From Gemmatimonadota bacterium (lineage in GTDB: Bacteria > Gemmatimonadota > Gemmatimonadetes > Longimicrobiales > Gaopeijiaceae), in contig JAPOYJ010000075.1 of NCBI GenBank assembly GCA_026706635.1, positions 62,001 through 126,000 of the forward strand: 64,000 bases of DNA, in the 5' to 3' direction. Within the stretch, counting starts at the first letter, position 1. Each line of letters begins with the position of its first letter. The notes beneath the pieces are model-generated. The model did no database searches. It was not told the origin of the DNA and saw only the letters and a program-made list of their open reading frames with translations. Below, one piece after another: positions 27,666 to 36,909 of the stretch. The position numbers and the translations under genes are program-made.

Positions 27666-28809
27666 GCTGCCCGGCACGCGCGAGATTGTCCACGGACTGC
27701 TGGTCGCCGCCGGGATGCTCTCCGCCTTCGCCACCGGGGGCGCGGAGGCGCAGCTGCGCGGCACCCTAGGGGGGCAGGTGATGATCGGCGAGGTGCCTGC
27801 CGATACCGGGACGGTCGTGCTGCACCGGGTCTCGGCCGCCTTCTCGGGGAGCGTGGACAGCGTCCGGGTGGGCCGGGACGGAGCATTCGAGCTGCCGATC
27901 CCCGCGACTACCGAGCCCGGCGAGCTCTTCTTTGCGGCGATCCACCACCAGGGCGTGCTCTATTTCGGGCCTACCTTCAACGGGGCTCCGGAGACCCGGC
28001 CCTACCTGATCCAGGCGTATCCCGCTCTCCGATCAGGCCCCGCCAATCCCGCTGAGCTGCGCGCCCGAAGCATCTTCGCGACGCGCACGGACTCCACCGG
28101 GTGGCAGATCGCAGAGCTCTTCGAGCTCCATAACGGCTACGGCGCCACCCTGGTCTCGGAGAGCGGCGTGGCTGCCTGGTCGCACGCCCTTCCGGCCGAT
28201 GTCGCCGACGTGGATGTGGGGGCGAGCGGGATGGGCACCGTCGTTCCCGTGCTCGAAGCTGGCCGGATCGCCATCGTGGAGCCGCTGCCGCCCGGCGCGA
28301 ACGTCTTCTTTGTGCGCTACGCCATTGCGGCGAGCCACTTCGAGATTCCGCTGGAGGTGCCGACTGGCTCGATGGAGATCCTGGTGCGCGAGCCGGCCGA
28401 CGATGTAGCAGTTGTGGGACTGCTCGACGCCGACCCGGTCGAGGTGGACGGCTCGCTCTATCGTCGCTTCGCGGCGCGCGATGTGGCCCCCTCCATGGTG
28501 ACGGTGCGGGCAGGCTCCGACGGTGCGGGGGCCGAGGCGACCGCGTGGACGGCAGTGATCGTGGCGCTCGTCCTGGCGGGGATGGGAGCGGCGCTGGCGG
28601 CGCGGCAGCGGCCACGACATGGCGGCGAGCAGCGGCGAGGCCCGAGTGCCCGGAGACGCGAGGCGGTGACGGCGATTGCGCGGCTCGACGCCGATCGGGC
28701 GGCGGGGCGGATCCCGGAAGAGGAGCACCGCCGCCGCCGTGGAGCGCTCCTGGAGGAGATCGGACGCGCCCACGCGGCCGGCGGCGAGTGCGGCGCATGT
28801 CCCGAGTAA
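27655..28809 (+). CDS. Exported single-pass membrane protein, unknown function
   Basis: 384 residues if TTG 27655 is used (overlaps the BFN stop); an upstream in-frame ATG exists at 27610. Signal peptide ending near GGAEAQ. The exported part begins with a beta-sandwich-like segment that reads as a carboxypeptidase-regulatory or Ig-like fold (TVVLHRVSAAFSGSVDSVRVGRDGAFELPIP). A transmembrane helix (AWTAVIVALVLAGMGAALAA) near residue 300 is followed by a basic, helical cytoplasmic tail. The DNA coding for the signal peptide contains a match to the dispersed box (ATTGTCCACGGACTGCTGG). Function unknown; followed by recO. Confidence 0.6.
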   Translation: MRRRLPGTREIVHGLLVAAGMLSAFATGGAEAQLRGTLGGQVMIGEVPADTGTVVLHRVSAAFSGSVDSVRVGRDGAFELPIPATTEPGELFFAAIHHQGVLYFGPTFNGAPETRPYLIQAYPALRSGPANPAELRARSIFATRTDSTGWQIAELFELHNGYGATLVSESGVAAWSHALPADVADVDVGASGMGTVVPVLEAGRIAIVEPLPPGANVFFVRYAIAASHFEIPLEVPTGSMEILVREPADDVAVVGLLDADPVEVDGSLYRRFAARDVAPSMVTVRAGSDGAGAEATAWTAVIVALVLAGMGAALAARQRPRHGGEQRRGPSARRREAVTAIARLDADRAAGRIPEEEHRRRRGALLEEIGRAHAAGGECGACPE

Positions 28810-29537
28810 CGACGCCCGCAGTGCTCCTTCGCTCCCATCCGTACTCGGAGACCAGCCGGGTGCTCCGGTTCCTCACCCGCGACCTCGGCCTGGTGGGTGT
28901 GATGGCGAAGGGAGTGCGCCGCCGGGCCTCGCTGGGCGAGGGGGCGGTCGGCACCTACGCCGAGGGCACGGCCGTGATCGCGCACCGCGAGGGCCGCGAC
29001 CTGCAGACGCTCGTCGAGTTCACCCCCACTGACCTGCAGATGGGACTCGCCACCGACTTTCGCCGCCTCTCGGGCGCCTCCGTCGCAGCCGAGCTGATCC
29101 TCCGGCACGGGGGACAGGAGCCGAACCCATGCCTCTATCGGGCGCTGACCGACGGCCTTGCACGGCTCGCCCGGAGCTCGCCCGGCGACATCGCCGGGGA
29201 GGTGCTTGCGCTCTGCTGGAGGATGGTCGAAGTGCTGGGCTTCGGGCCGGAGCTGCGCACCTGTACAGCCTGCGGCGGGGGACTCGGGGAGCGCGATATG
29301 GCTCGCTTCGATATCGCAGGTGGAGGCGTGGTGGGGCCGGAGTGTCGGCACCCGCCTGGATCGCGGCGAGTGGGACCGCTGGCCCGGGGCCATCTCGACC
29401 TCCTGCTGCGCGGCGACGTCCCCGGCGACCTCCGCGGAGTGCGCGCCCACCTCTCGCTCCTGCAGGACTTCACCGCCCATCACCTCCTGGGCGGGCGCCC
29501 GCTCGCCTCGCTTCGCTTCCTAGCTCCATCAGCGTGA
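28797..29537 (+). CDS. recO: DNA repair protein RecO
   Basis: 246 residues from ATG 28797. Loads RecA at gaps with RecF and RecR. An N-terminal OB fold ([23 protein letters not shown], then GVMAKGVRR) is followed by a helical domain. A CTACGG zinc-finger half is present, but only one further cysteine (PECRH) is seen, so the zinc site may be incomplete. The end overlaps selB by four bases. The annotated upstream gene overlaps the start by 13 bp. Confidence 0.85.
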   Translation: MSRVTTPAVLLRSHPYSETSRVLRFLTRDLGLVGVMAKGVRRRASLGEGAVGTYAEGTAVIAHREGRDLQTLVEFTPTDLQMGLATDFRRLSGASVAAELILRHGGQEPNPCLYRALTDGLARLARSSPGDIAGEVLALCWRMVEVLGFGPELRTCTACGGGLGERDMARFDIAGGGVVGPECRHPPGSRRVGPLARGHLDLLLRGDVPGDLRGVRAHLSLLQDFTAHHLLGGRPLASLRFLAPSA

Positions 29538-31450
29538 CCGGCGACCGAGGTGCGCCTGCGGGGGGGCTGATTCTTGGCACCGCTGGGCACATCGACCACG
29601 GAAAGACGGCGCTCGTGCGCGCACTCACCGGGGTGGACACCGACCGACTCGCCGAGGAGAAGCGCCGCGGAATCACTATCGAGCTGGGCTTCGCCCGCTA
29701 CGAGACGGGGCCCGGCACATCCTTCGGGATCGTCGATGTGCCCGGCCACGAGGGCTTCGTGCGCACGATGGTGGCTGGGGCGACCGGGATGGACATCGTC
29801 CTGCTCGTCGTGGCTGCCGACGAAGGCGTGATGCCGCAGACGCGCGAACACCTGGCGATTGTCCAGTTGCTGCAGGTCGATGCAGTGGTGGTCGCCCTGA
29901 CCAAGGCCGACCTGGTCGAGGCGGAGTGGATGGATCTGGTCCGCGAGGAGGTGGAGGAGCTGCTGGCCGCGACCCCCTACGCCGACGCTCCGATCGTGCC
30001 CACATCGGTTGCAAGCGGAGCCGGCATCGCCGAGCTGAACGAAGCGCTGGTGATTGCGGCCGCCGAGGCTGGAGGGCAGCCGGTGGACGATCTTGCGCGA
30101 CTCCCGATCGACCGGGTCTTCACCATCGAAGGGGCCGGCACGGTGGCGACCGGCACACTCTGGTCGGGGCGGATCGGGAGCGGAGCGACGGTGCGCATCC
30201 TCCCACTCGGCGCCGAAGCCCGCGTCCGCGCCGTCGAAGTGCACGGAGTGGGGGTCGGCGAGGCCTTGGCGGGCCAGCGGGCGGCTCTCGCGCTGACCGG
30301 GGCGGCGGTGCGGCGCGGCCTCGTCGGCCGGGGCGATGTGCTCGTCACCGACCGGAGCTGGTCGAGCTCCATGATGCTGACGGTGTCCATGCAGATGCAC
30401 CCTGAGAGCGGCGCGCCCGTGGAGCACGGGCAGCGCCTCCGGGTCCACCTCGGCACCGTCGAGGTCATGGCGCGCGTTGCGCTCCTGGAGGGCGACCGGA
30501 TAGTGCCTGGGGAGTCGGCGCTCGCCCAGCTTAGGCTGGAGGAGGCCGTCGTGGCCCGCGCGGGCGATCTCCTCGTCCTGCGCCACTACTCCCCTCCCCG
30601 CACGATCGCGGGCGCACAGGTCCTGGAGCCCGCCCCGCCCAAGCGCAAGCGGGTGTCGCCGTCGATAGGGGACGCCCTCGACGACCTCTCCCAGGGGGGC
30701 TTGCATGCGGTGGCGGGTGCGGTTGCGCTCGCCGGATGGGAGGGGGTGGATCGGGAGCTGCTCGCGGTGCGGGCGGGGTGGGCCGGGGCGCACGACCACG
30801 CGGTCGAGCTCGCAGCCGCCGAACACGGCATCCGCCTCCTCGACGGCGCACTCTTCGGTCGCCACGTCGCCAGCCGTGGAGAGAGACTAATCCTGGCCGC
30901 CACGGAGGCCCACCATCGCCGCCGCCCCCTGGAGGCGGGAGTGCCTCTATCGGTGCTGCGGGCCTCCCTTCCACCCCACGCGCACGCGTCGCTCGCCGAC
31001 TCTCTGGCCCGGGAGCTCGCGGAGAGGGGCGAGCTGGTGGTCGAGGGGACAACCGCCAGGATCCCGACCTTCGAGGCGGAACTCTCCTCTGCGCAGAGGG
31101 CCATGGCGCGGACAATCCTGGAGGCTCTGGGAGAGGTCGGCCTGGAGGGTCTCACTTCGGCCGAACTGGTGGAGCGCGGCCCGCGGGCTGAAGCGGCCGA
31201 CGTGCTCGCCTTTCTGGCCGAACGGAAGCGGGTCCGGCTGATCGCCGACACCTTCTGGGTAGCCGCCGAGGCGCTCGATCGCGCCACCAAGCGGATCGAG
31301 GACGAACTGGGGGGGCGCGAAGGACTGGGGCCAGCCGACTTCCGGAGGGTGCTGCCCCTATCGCGCAGACGTCTGATCCCGATCCTGGAGCACCTGGACG
31401 CGCTCGGCGTAACCGAGCGGGGCGAGGCGGGGCGGCGGGTTCGTCGCTGA
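29534..31450 (+). CDS. selB: Selenocysteine-specific elongation factor SelB
   Basis: 638 residues from GTG 29534 (GTGA overlap with recO). Delivers Sec-tRNA to UGA codons marked by a SECIS hairpin. The GTPase domain has [41 protein letters not shown] and TKADL; the GHIDHGKT and ITIELGFA forms are those of SelB rather than EF-Tu. Domains II and III follow ([20 protein letters not shown]). The C-terminal third contains winged-helix repeats, ending in [23 protein letters not shown], the SECIS-binding arm. Presence of SelB implies that this organism decodes some UGA codons as selenocysteine. selA, selC and selD are not in the window. Confidence 0.95.
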   Translation: MTGDRGAPAGGLILGTAGHIDHGKTALVRALTGVDTDRLAEEKRRGITIELGFARYETGPGTSFGIVDVPGHEGFVRTMVAGATGMDIVLLVVAADEGVMPQTREHLAIVQLLQVDAVVVALTKADLVEAEWMDLVREEVEELLAATPYADAPIVPTSVASGAGIAELNEALVIAAAEAGGQPVDDLARLPIDRVFTIEGAGTVATGTLWSGRIGSGATVRILPLGAEARVRAVEVHGVGVGEALAGQRAALALTGAAVRRGLVGRGDVLVTDRSWSSSMMLTVSMQMHPESGAPVEHGQRLRVHLGTVEVMARVALLEGDRIVPGESALAQLRLEEAVVARAGDLLVLRHYSPPRTIAGAQVLEPAPPKRKRVSPSIGDALDDLSQGGLHAVAGAVALAGWEGVDRELLAVRAGWAGAHDHAVELAAAEHGIRLLDGALFGRHVASRGERLILAATEAHHRRRPLEAGVPLSVLRASLPPHAHASLADSLARELAERGELVVEGTTARIPTFEAELSSAQRAMARTILEALGEVGLEGLTSAELVERGPRAEAADVLAFLAERKRVRLIADTFWVAAEALDRATKRIEDELGGREGLGPADFRRVLPLSRRRLIPILEHLDALGVTERGEAGRRVRR

Positions 31451-31534
31451 CAGAGGAGCCGACCGGCTGGATCTCCAGTCGTGCCACAGTGGCCGAATGG
31501 GTTGAATGGAGGGGGCGGGGTGGTCCTCGTCACA

Positions 31535-31657
31535 CCTAGCAGCCTCGTGGACAAAATCCCCCCGGCATTCGAATGGTGGTGCTCCTGCGCTGCCAGCTTT
31601 GCTTCACTAGTTCACAATTGTAAAGTATACATTACACTATGTAATGTATGTTATACA
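31535..31657 (-). repeat. Complete intergenic repeat copy, reversed, left of the integrase
   Basis: Begins with the box (CCTAGCAGCCTCGTGGACAAA), a diverged core with GGCATTCGAA and GCGCTGCCAGCTTTGCT, then palindromes at 31619-31636 and 31640-31657 (right arm ATACA). The tip points toward the integrase and gives ATTACA (31631), 17 bp, TACATT (31654). More AT-rich than other copies. Confidence 0.65.
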
Positions 31658-31786
31658 TTTTGTCTCTCCAAGGCTGCGATCAGCGTTGCTCTTCGGGCAA
31701 GTAGCGCTGCAAGTCGGACGCTCAGAATCCCATGATGTCCGGCATCGTCCATAGCAGTTCGTAACATCCTGTATTCACAACGCTTT

Positions 31787-31806
31787 AGGTAGGATTCCTC
31801 CTACCT
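31787..31806. promoter_or_regulatory. Perfect palindrome upstream of the integrase
   Basis: AGGTAGGA-TTCC-TCCTACCT: 8-bp arms around 4 bases, 55 bp before the integrase ATG. Not followed by a T tract, so an operator for integrase control or a recombinase arm site is more likely than a terminator. The rest of the 31658-31861 gap shows nothing recognisable. Confidence 0.4.
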
Positions 31807-31861
31807 TGTCCGTCCAGCGACGGCTCTTGCTATCCCGCACCATCCCGGTTACGATTAGGGG

Positions 31862-33073
31862 ATGGATAATGGTAACAGAACCCCCGTGAAACGCCCGCCG
31901 GGCAAGCCCCGGGGCCGTCATCCACACAAGCGGCTCTCCGCCCCCTTCGTGCGCTCCGCTCCGCCCGGTCGCCACTGCGACGGGAACGGACTCTACCTCT
32001 ACGTCCAGAAGACCGGAACCCGCAGCTGGATTCAACGTCTCGTCATCCGAGGACGCAAGCGCGAGCTCGGACTCGGGAGCGTCGAACTGGTCTCGCTGGC
32101 CGAGGCCCGCGAGCAGGCGCTCGCCAACCGGAAGCTCGCCCGTTCGGGCGGCGACCCCTTGGCCGAGAAGCGGCGGCTGGTCGGCATCCCCACCTTCGCC
32201 GAAGCCTCGAAGCGGGTGGTCGAGCAGAAGCGGGCCGGGTGGCGGAGCCCGGCCTACGCCAAGGAATGGTTCCGAAACTTGGAGATCCACGCTTTCCCGC
32301 GCATCAGGGACGTGGCTGTCTCGGAGGTCACGAGCGGCGACGTGCTGGAGATCCTCACTCCCATCTGGCACGCCAAGGGTCCCACGGCCCGGTTCGTCCA
32401 CATGCGCATCCGGGCGGTCCTGGAATGGGCCATCGCCATGGAATGGAGAACGGACAACCCCTGCGACCGGATTCTTCACCTGCTGGGGCCGCAGCACGAT
32501 GTCGTCACCCACCACAAGGCCCTGCCTCACGGCGAGGTCGCCGCGGCCGTCGCGAAGGTGCGGGCGGCGGATCCGGGGAGGGTGGACACGTTGGCCTTCG
32601 AGTTCCTTGTCCTGACGGCGGCGCGGGGCGCCGAGGTCCGTGGCGCGGTGTGGAGCGAGATGGATGAACGCTCGGGTGTTTGGACGATCCCCGCAACCCG
32701 GATGAAGACCGGGCGCGAGCAGCGGGTGCCGCTGTGCGGGCGGGCGCTGGAGATTCTGGAGGCGGCCCGAAAGCTGGAGGGCGGGAAGAATCCGGTCGTG
32801 TTCGTGAACGAGCGCGGGAGGACGCTGGACGGGAAGCGGCTGAACCGGCTCTTGAGGAAGCACGGGATCGCGGCGGTGCCGCACGGGTTCCGGTCGTCGT
32901 TCCGGGACTGGGCGGCGGAGAAGACGGATCATCCCCGCGAGGTGGTAGAGGCGGCGCTGGCGCACGTGGTCAAGAGCAAGGTCGAGGCCGCGTACCGGCG
33001 CACGGACCTGTTCGAGCGGAGACGCCGCTTGATGGCCGACTGGGAAGCGTATCTCGCAAGCCGGAGGTCCTGA
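31862..33073 (+). CDS. Tyrosine-type site-specific integrase (P4-like)
   Basis: 403 residues from ATG 31862. The N-terminus has the DUF4102-like arm-binding domain (DGNGLYLYVQKTGTRSWIQRLVIRGRKRELGLGS-type strands), then a core-binding domain and the catalytic domain: Arg in TAARGAEVRGAVW, HGFRSSFRDW (HxxR), ALAHVV replacing the second His box, and the nucleophile Tyr in VEAAYRRTDLFERRR. All catalytic positions are present. Prophage- or island-type integrases of this class usually insert at tRNA genes, but none is visible next to it; selB is the upstream neighbour. Confidence 0.92.
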   Translation: MDNGNRTPVKRPPGKPRGRHPHKRLSAPFVRSAPPGRHCDGNGLYLYVQKTGTRSWIQRLVIRGRKRELGLGSVELVSLAEAREQALANRKLARSGGDPLAEKRRLVGIPTFAEASKRVVEQKRAGWRSPAYAKEWFRNLEIHAFPRIRDVAVSEVTSGDVLEILTPIWHAKGPTARFVHMRIRAVLEWAIAMEWRTDNPCDRILHLLGPQHDVVTHHKALPHGEVAAAVAKVRAADPGRVDTLAFEFLVLTAARGAEVRGAVWSEMDERSGVWTIPATRMKTGREQRVPLCGRALEILEAARKLEGGKNPVVFVNERGRTLDGKRLNRLLRKHGIAAVPHGFRSSFRDWAAEKTDHPREVVEAALAHVVKSKVEAAYRRTDLFERRRRLMADWEAYLASRRS

Positions 33074-33469
33074 CGCCCCCGCGACGGGCTCAGGGGCCGT
33101 TTCGGGGCTTTCCAGAGGCTTTTCGGGTATCCTACGGGCCACAGGATCGGCGGAGAGCGACGATCTCGGGTCCGGGAGGGGTACGGGGGTAGGGGGTAAG
33201 GCGGGGCTCGATAGAGCGCGCCGCCGTCGCCCTCGCCGTCCTTGAGACCGGCGACGACGAGGCGGTGGACCCTGCCCGCGATCATCCGGTCGAGACTGTT
33301 CCGGGCGATGCCCGGCGGGCGTTTCGCGGGTGCCCCGCGTGGCTGGCTTGGCCACGCTAAGGTGGACAAGCCAGCGTACCCTCCGTATTACACGGTGGGG
33401 CTGGCGGGGGGCTCTGCCCCCTCGACCCCGAGAAGCCCGTGTAGTCGCGCTTGAAGATCGCGGGCCACG
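33074..33469. other. 396-bp gap after the integrase
   Basis: No convincing gene. A minus-strand open frame here (start 33369) is low-complexity and runs antisense into the integrase end. A GGGGGCTCTGCCCCCTCGACC motif at about 33407-33428 can fold on itself (GGGGGC.../GCCCCC) and may act as terminator between the converging integrase and propeller genes. A box-like CTTGTCCACC is on the minus strand near 33363. Confidence 0.45.
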
Positions 33470-34696
33470 TCAATCCTTCGACGGCTCCGGACGGCGGGAG
33501 GTCCGCCGCAGCCGCTTCACCACCACCGTCTCCACGTCCATTTCGTCCCGTTCGATGAACGCGGCCAAGCCCTCTGGACCGAAGGCGTCCGGCAGCGCGA
33601 TCGAGCCAGCCGGATAGGTTCCCAAGTAGCGCCCGTCGGAGGTCAGAACGTCGATGGGGCCAGCGTTGCCGCCGGGCTCCTCCCCGCGCCGTTGCACCCA
33701 GATCTCGCCGTCCCAAGTCGCGGTCAAGGCTTGGATGACCGAAAGCTCGGGGTAGAAGGAGACATCGACGCGTCCCAAGCTCCTCCATCCCGCCCGCTCG
33801 GCTCGAACCCGATCCGCAGCCCGCTGCTCCTGCCAAGCCCTCCGTATCGCCGGGGTCACCGGTTGTGGGCTGATGGGTCGGATAACGACACGCTCTACGC
33901 GCGCGCCGCCATCGGATGACGCGAGCTTGAGTCTGTAGGTGGTTGAGTCGCTGAACACGATGGTGCCATCCGGCAGCACCCCGTACAGGAGTTCGGGCTC
34001 GAAGATGGCGGGCATGGATACGGAACCGAATCCCATGCTCCTTGCCTCGTCCAGTACCGAACGTTCCGGCAACCAGCCCTCGGCGACGCTTTCCGCGTGC
34101 GCTACAGCGCCCGCGAGGGACAATCTCAAAATCGGGCGAGAGGTCCATCCGTGCATGCCTGTCGCGGAAGCCTCGGTCAGGAGGTTCCCACCACGAGGAT
34201 CGCCTTGGGTGTTCGTGTTCATCTGAATGTCTTCGGGCATGCGCACGCTACGGACGTAGCTGCCAGCCGGGTCGAAGATCTGATAGGCCCTGCTCCGGAC
34301 GTTACCCACAACCGTCGTTCCGTCCCGCATGACGACGTAGGCATTGGGCCAGTTGAACTCGCCCGGCCCTTCCCCCATCCGACCGAACTCCCGCTGGAAT
34401 CCTCCTGCCGCGTCGAAGACGAGGACGCGCAGGCTCGTCGGGAGTGCAAGCTGATCCGGCAAGCCCGCCATCAGGATTCCATCGAAGACGTAGAGGTTGC
34501 CGCCCTCGTCGAACGCGAGCTTGACGATGGTCGTGAACTGCTCCCAAGGCTCACCCATGGTCGCCCCGACCCGGAACACTTCCTCGAAGCCGGCTTCCAA
34601 GTAGCTGTCTTCGACCGGAAGCTGGATCACCTCTTGGCCGCCGAGCGGCACGGCCAAGCCCGCAATCGCGGCCAAGGCGATCATCGTTCGTCTCAT
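33470..34696 (-). CDS. Secreted six-bladed beta-propeller protein (propeller 2)
   Basis: 408 residues from ATG 34696. Signal peptide [20 protein letters not shown], mature start [12 protein letters not shown]. Blades include [43 protein letters not shown] (the shared GEGPGE signature near residue 112), [13 protein letters not shown] and IWVQRRG strands. The C-terminus is unusually basic ([16 protein letters not shown]) compared with the other propellers. Lies alone within the accessory block between integrase and DUF262 gene, without a Cys-rich peptide or redox gene beside it. Role unknown; probably periplasmic or surface-exposed binding protein. Confidence 0.78.
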   Translation of the reverse strand: MRRTMIALAAIAGLAVPLGGQEVIQLPVEDSYLEAGFEEVFRVGATMGEPWEQFTTIVKLAFDEGGNLYVFDGILMAGLPDQLALPTSLRVLVFDAAGGFQREFGRMGEGPGEFNWPNAYVVMRDGTTVVGNVRSRAYQIFDPAGSYVRSVRMPEDIQMNTNTQGDPRGGNLLTEASATGMHGWTSRPILRLSLAGAVAHAESVAEGWLPERSVLDEARSMGFGSVSMPAIFEPELLYGVLPDGTIVFSDSTTYRLKLASSDGGARVERVVIRPISPQPVTPAIRRAWQEQRAADRVRAERAGWRSLGRVDVSFYPELSVIQALTATWDGEIWVQRRGEEPGGNAGPIDVLTSDGRYLGTYPAGSIALPDAFGPEGLAAFIERDEMDVETVVVKRLRRTSRRPEPSKD

Positions 34697-34891
34697 GGGT
34701 GAGCTTCCACAGCGCAGGGGGCAGTCCCGAAGTCAGGTCACCGCCCAAACGTAAGGCGTGCGCCTACCCCACGTCACCAAGCATTTCGCCAGTGGGTTGC
34801 CGTGGAACGAGCGGGTGGGGGCGGAATGCCGTTGGTGCAGCCGATGGCCGGTCGTCGCTTGGGCGGGCGGCGGATCGGTGCCCGGGGGTCA

Positions 34892-34968
34892 AAGGGGGCG
34901 GAGCGCCCCTTGCCAGACCGCCACGTTCAACGTGGCGTCGGCTGGCTGACGCCCCTTTTTCGGGGCGT
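34892..34968. other. Cluster of three hairpins between divergent genes
   Basis: Within 77 bp: an imperfect AAGGGG...CCCCTT hairpin (34892-34911), a perfect CGCCACGTT-c-AACGTGGCG (34919-34937) and a perfect ACGCCCC-TTTTTC-GGGGCGT (34949-34968). They lie in the 495-bp space between propeller 2 (minus) and the DUF262 gene (plus). They could be terminators, an attachment site remnant or a structured RNA; the sequence does not decide. The rest of 34697-35191 holds nothing I recognise. Confidence 0.5.
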
Positions 34969-35191
34969 GAGGCAGCCCCCCGGCTCCGAGAATCTCGGGC
35001 CGCGCGAAGTCGCTTGGGCGCGGAAAGCGCGGGTTCTACGAGCAGCGAGTCGTACGCGTGCCAAGCCCACATCTCCCGCCGAGTGCGGCAGGAGAGTAGC
35101 TTAAGTGGGTGCTCCGAAACCCTGCGGTTGACCGCCCCCGTGCTGCCGGTGCGTGGGTTGCTGGCCTCTTCTTCCCCAAGTGAACCTCCAG

Positions 35192-36562
35192 ATGATTTCG
35201 ACTACGAAGCAACGAACCGTCAAGCAGATTCTCGACCTACAGAAGAACAAGCTGCTGGAGGTGGACCCCGAGTACCAGCGTGGCCCCGTATGGACGCGCC
35301 TCCAGAAGCAGTATTTCGTGGACTCGATTCTCCGGGGATACCACATCCCGCTGATCTACATGCACTTCAAGAAGGGCAGCGAAGTGGGTGGACTCCAAGT
35401 CGGAGATCGGCTGTACATCATCGATGGACAGCAGCGGGTTCGGGCGCTCTACGAGTTCTCCGAGGGGGCCTTTCCCCTCCTTGATCCCAAGGACCACCCG
35501 GGGCGTTTTCCGAAGTCGCTGATCGAGGCCCCGTGCGAGTGGGCCGCGCGAGACATGCACCAACTGGATGATGGGACACGCGACCGCTTCTTCCAGACGC
35601 CCCTCTCCGTGGTCTACATCGAAACGGAAGACCAGAACGAGGTCCGCGACCTCTTCATTCGGTTGCAGGGCGGGAAGCCCCTGACGCCCCAAGAGCAGAG
35701 GGACGCTTGGCCGGGAGCCTTCGGCGCGTTCGTCTGCCGGGTGGCTGGCAAGAGGGGCGTGGCCAAGTATCCAGGACACGACTTCTTTCGAAAGCTGTTG
35801 CGGGCCAACGTTCGGGCCAACACTCCCAAGGGGCGTCAGCTTGCCGCCCAGATGATCATGTTGTACGCCAAGTACCGAGAGGACCGAGGGTTCTGCGACA
35901 TCAAGCGCAACTCCGTCGATTCGTACTACGTCAAGCACATGGACTTCGACAGCGGCGCTCCGCTCGCCACCGAGTTCCTAGCGGCGCTCACTGAGGTCAC
36001 CGAGTTGCTGGGCGATGGGAAACGACCGCTGTTGGTCGGGCATCAGGCGATCCATCTGGTGCTGCTGGCCGGCACGTTGCTTGATCCTCGATACGTCCCC
36101 GAGTCGTGGCGGACGACGTTTGCTGACGCGTTCGATCACTTCACTGAGCGCCTCGCCCGAGCCCGAGCCCGTGAACGTGCCGGGCAAGGGGAAATGGAGC
36201 CCGAGGACTTCGAGTACATGCGTCAGTACGGCTACAAGGCGAGAACCAGTACCGACGCAGCCCATACCATTCGCGACCGCCATCTCTTTTTCGCCGCCAA
36301 GATGCTGGAGCACATGCAGCCGAAGGTCCGGGATGACCGGCGAGTCTTGGGTCCCTTGGAGCGCGAGATAGTCTACCGGAGGGATGGGAAGCAGTGCCGG
36401 GTCTGTAGCAAGGAAGTCGTTTGGAACGAGGCGGAGTTCCATCATGTCGATCCGTACACGGACGGAGGTCCGACTACGATCACCAACGCCGCGCTCGTGC
36501 ACCGCGCGTGCCACCCGCGCAGCGAAGCGGAAGTGAAGCGCTTCGCTGCGCTACAAACGTGA
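35192..36562 (+). CDS. DUF262 (GmrS-like) protein with C-terminal HNH nuclease motif
   Basis: 456 residues from ATG 35192 (GTG 35180 also possible). The N-terminal 200 residues are a DUF262 domain: EYQRGPVWTRLQKQYFVDSIL, a YHIPLIYMH strand and the ParB-like DGQQRVRAL motif near residue 80, later FIRLQGGKPLTPQEQRDA. DUF262 is the nucleotide-hydrolysing half of GmrSD and SspE defence proteins. The last 60 residues carry an HNH module: CRVCSKEVVW, FHHVDPYTDGG and NAALVHRACH. The combination in one chain suggests a restriction-type nuclease. GC content is visibly lower than in the core genes. It is the last gene before the right-hand repeat of the accessory block. Confidence 0.8.
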   Translation: MISTTKQRTVKQILDLQKNKLLEVDPEYQRGPVWTRLQKQYFVDSILRGYHIPLIYMHFKKGSEVGGLQVGDRLYIIDGQQRVRALYEFSEGAFPLLDPKDHPGRFPKSLIEAPCEWAARDMHQLDDGTRDRFFQTPLSVVYIETEDQNEVRDLFIRLQGGKPLTPQEQRDAWPGAFGAFVCRVAGKRGVAKYPGHDFFRKLLRANVRANTPKGRQLAAQMIMLYAKYREDRGFCDIKRNSVDSYYVKHMDFDSGAPLATEFLAALTEVTELLGDGKRPLLVGHQAIHLVLLAGTLLDPRYVPESWRTTFADAFDHFTERLARARARERAGQGEMEPEDFEYMRQYGYKARTSTDAAHTIRDRHLFFAAKMLEHMQPKVRDDRRVLGPLEREIVYRRDGKQCRVCSKEVVWNEAEFHHVDPYTDGGPTTITNAALVHRACHPRSEAEVKRFAALQT

Positions 36563-36757
36563 CCGACCAAGGAGGCGGTGGCTGTCTGCGGACCGCTGGC
36601 CCGACTCCCGACAGTGTCCACCCACGTCCGGCGAAGTCGCACGGAATCCCGTGTAGGAATGGGGATGTAAAAAGGGGATGAACGCTACGTCAACTTACAT
36701 AAATCATTGCAATATATACAATTTACGAAATATTCGCAGAATAGCGCTGCTATTCCC
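36563..36757. other. AT-rich spacer at the right edge of the accessory block
   Basis: No gene. Positions about 36690-36735 are strongly AT-rich (TTACATAAATCATTGCAATA and neighbours), with half-site-like TTACA, TGCAA and TTTACG words that resemble a decayed palindrome tip of the dispersed repeat but do not keep its spacing. A box-like TGTCCACCCACG occurs near 36616. Confidence 0.4.
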
Positions 36758-36831
36758 CCGTCGTCGCGCCTTGCCAGCCCGGCGCCTCGCTGCTCCCGGT
36801 GCGCGCACGGCTTTATCCACGGACCGCTAGG
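36758..36831 (+). repeat. Intergenic repeat module plus box
   Basis: GTCGTCGCGCCTTGCCAGCC, then CGGTGCGCGCACGG and the box TTTATCCACGGACCGCTAGG. The same order occurs at 56881-56950 and, reversed, at 22237-22300. It lies 79 bp before the AI-2E permease gene and faces the opposite way from the copy at 31535-31657. Confidence 0.6.
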
Positions 36832-36909
36832 CTGCTAGAATCAAGGGCCGATACCGACCCGACGGGACGCTCCAGGCGCTACTAGACACTGGAGCCTAAC
36901 CCCAAGCCG

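Noticed and set aside
31484-31515. TGGCCGAATGGGTTGAATGG looks like the 5' half of a class II tRNA and would suit an integrase target
   Set aside because: No anticodon arm, variable arm or T arm follows; it cannot be folded into a tRNA. It could at most be a fragment.
31451-31560. tRNA-Sec gene next to selB
   Set aside because: No TCA anticodon in a suitable loop and no 8-bp acceptor stem pairing was found.
36800-36831. TTATCCACG words as DnaA boxes marking an origin
   Set aside because: The word is part of the dispersed box, which appears singly across the window; no dnaA, dnaN or box cluster is present.
31535-36831. Direct repeats flanking the integrase block as attL/attR
   Set aside because: By eye no direct repeat longer than about 9 bp joins the two edges; the edges share only the dispersed repeat in opposite orientation.
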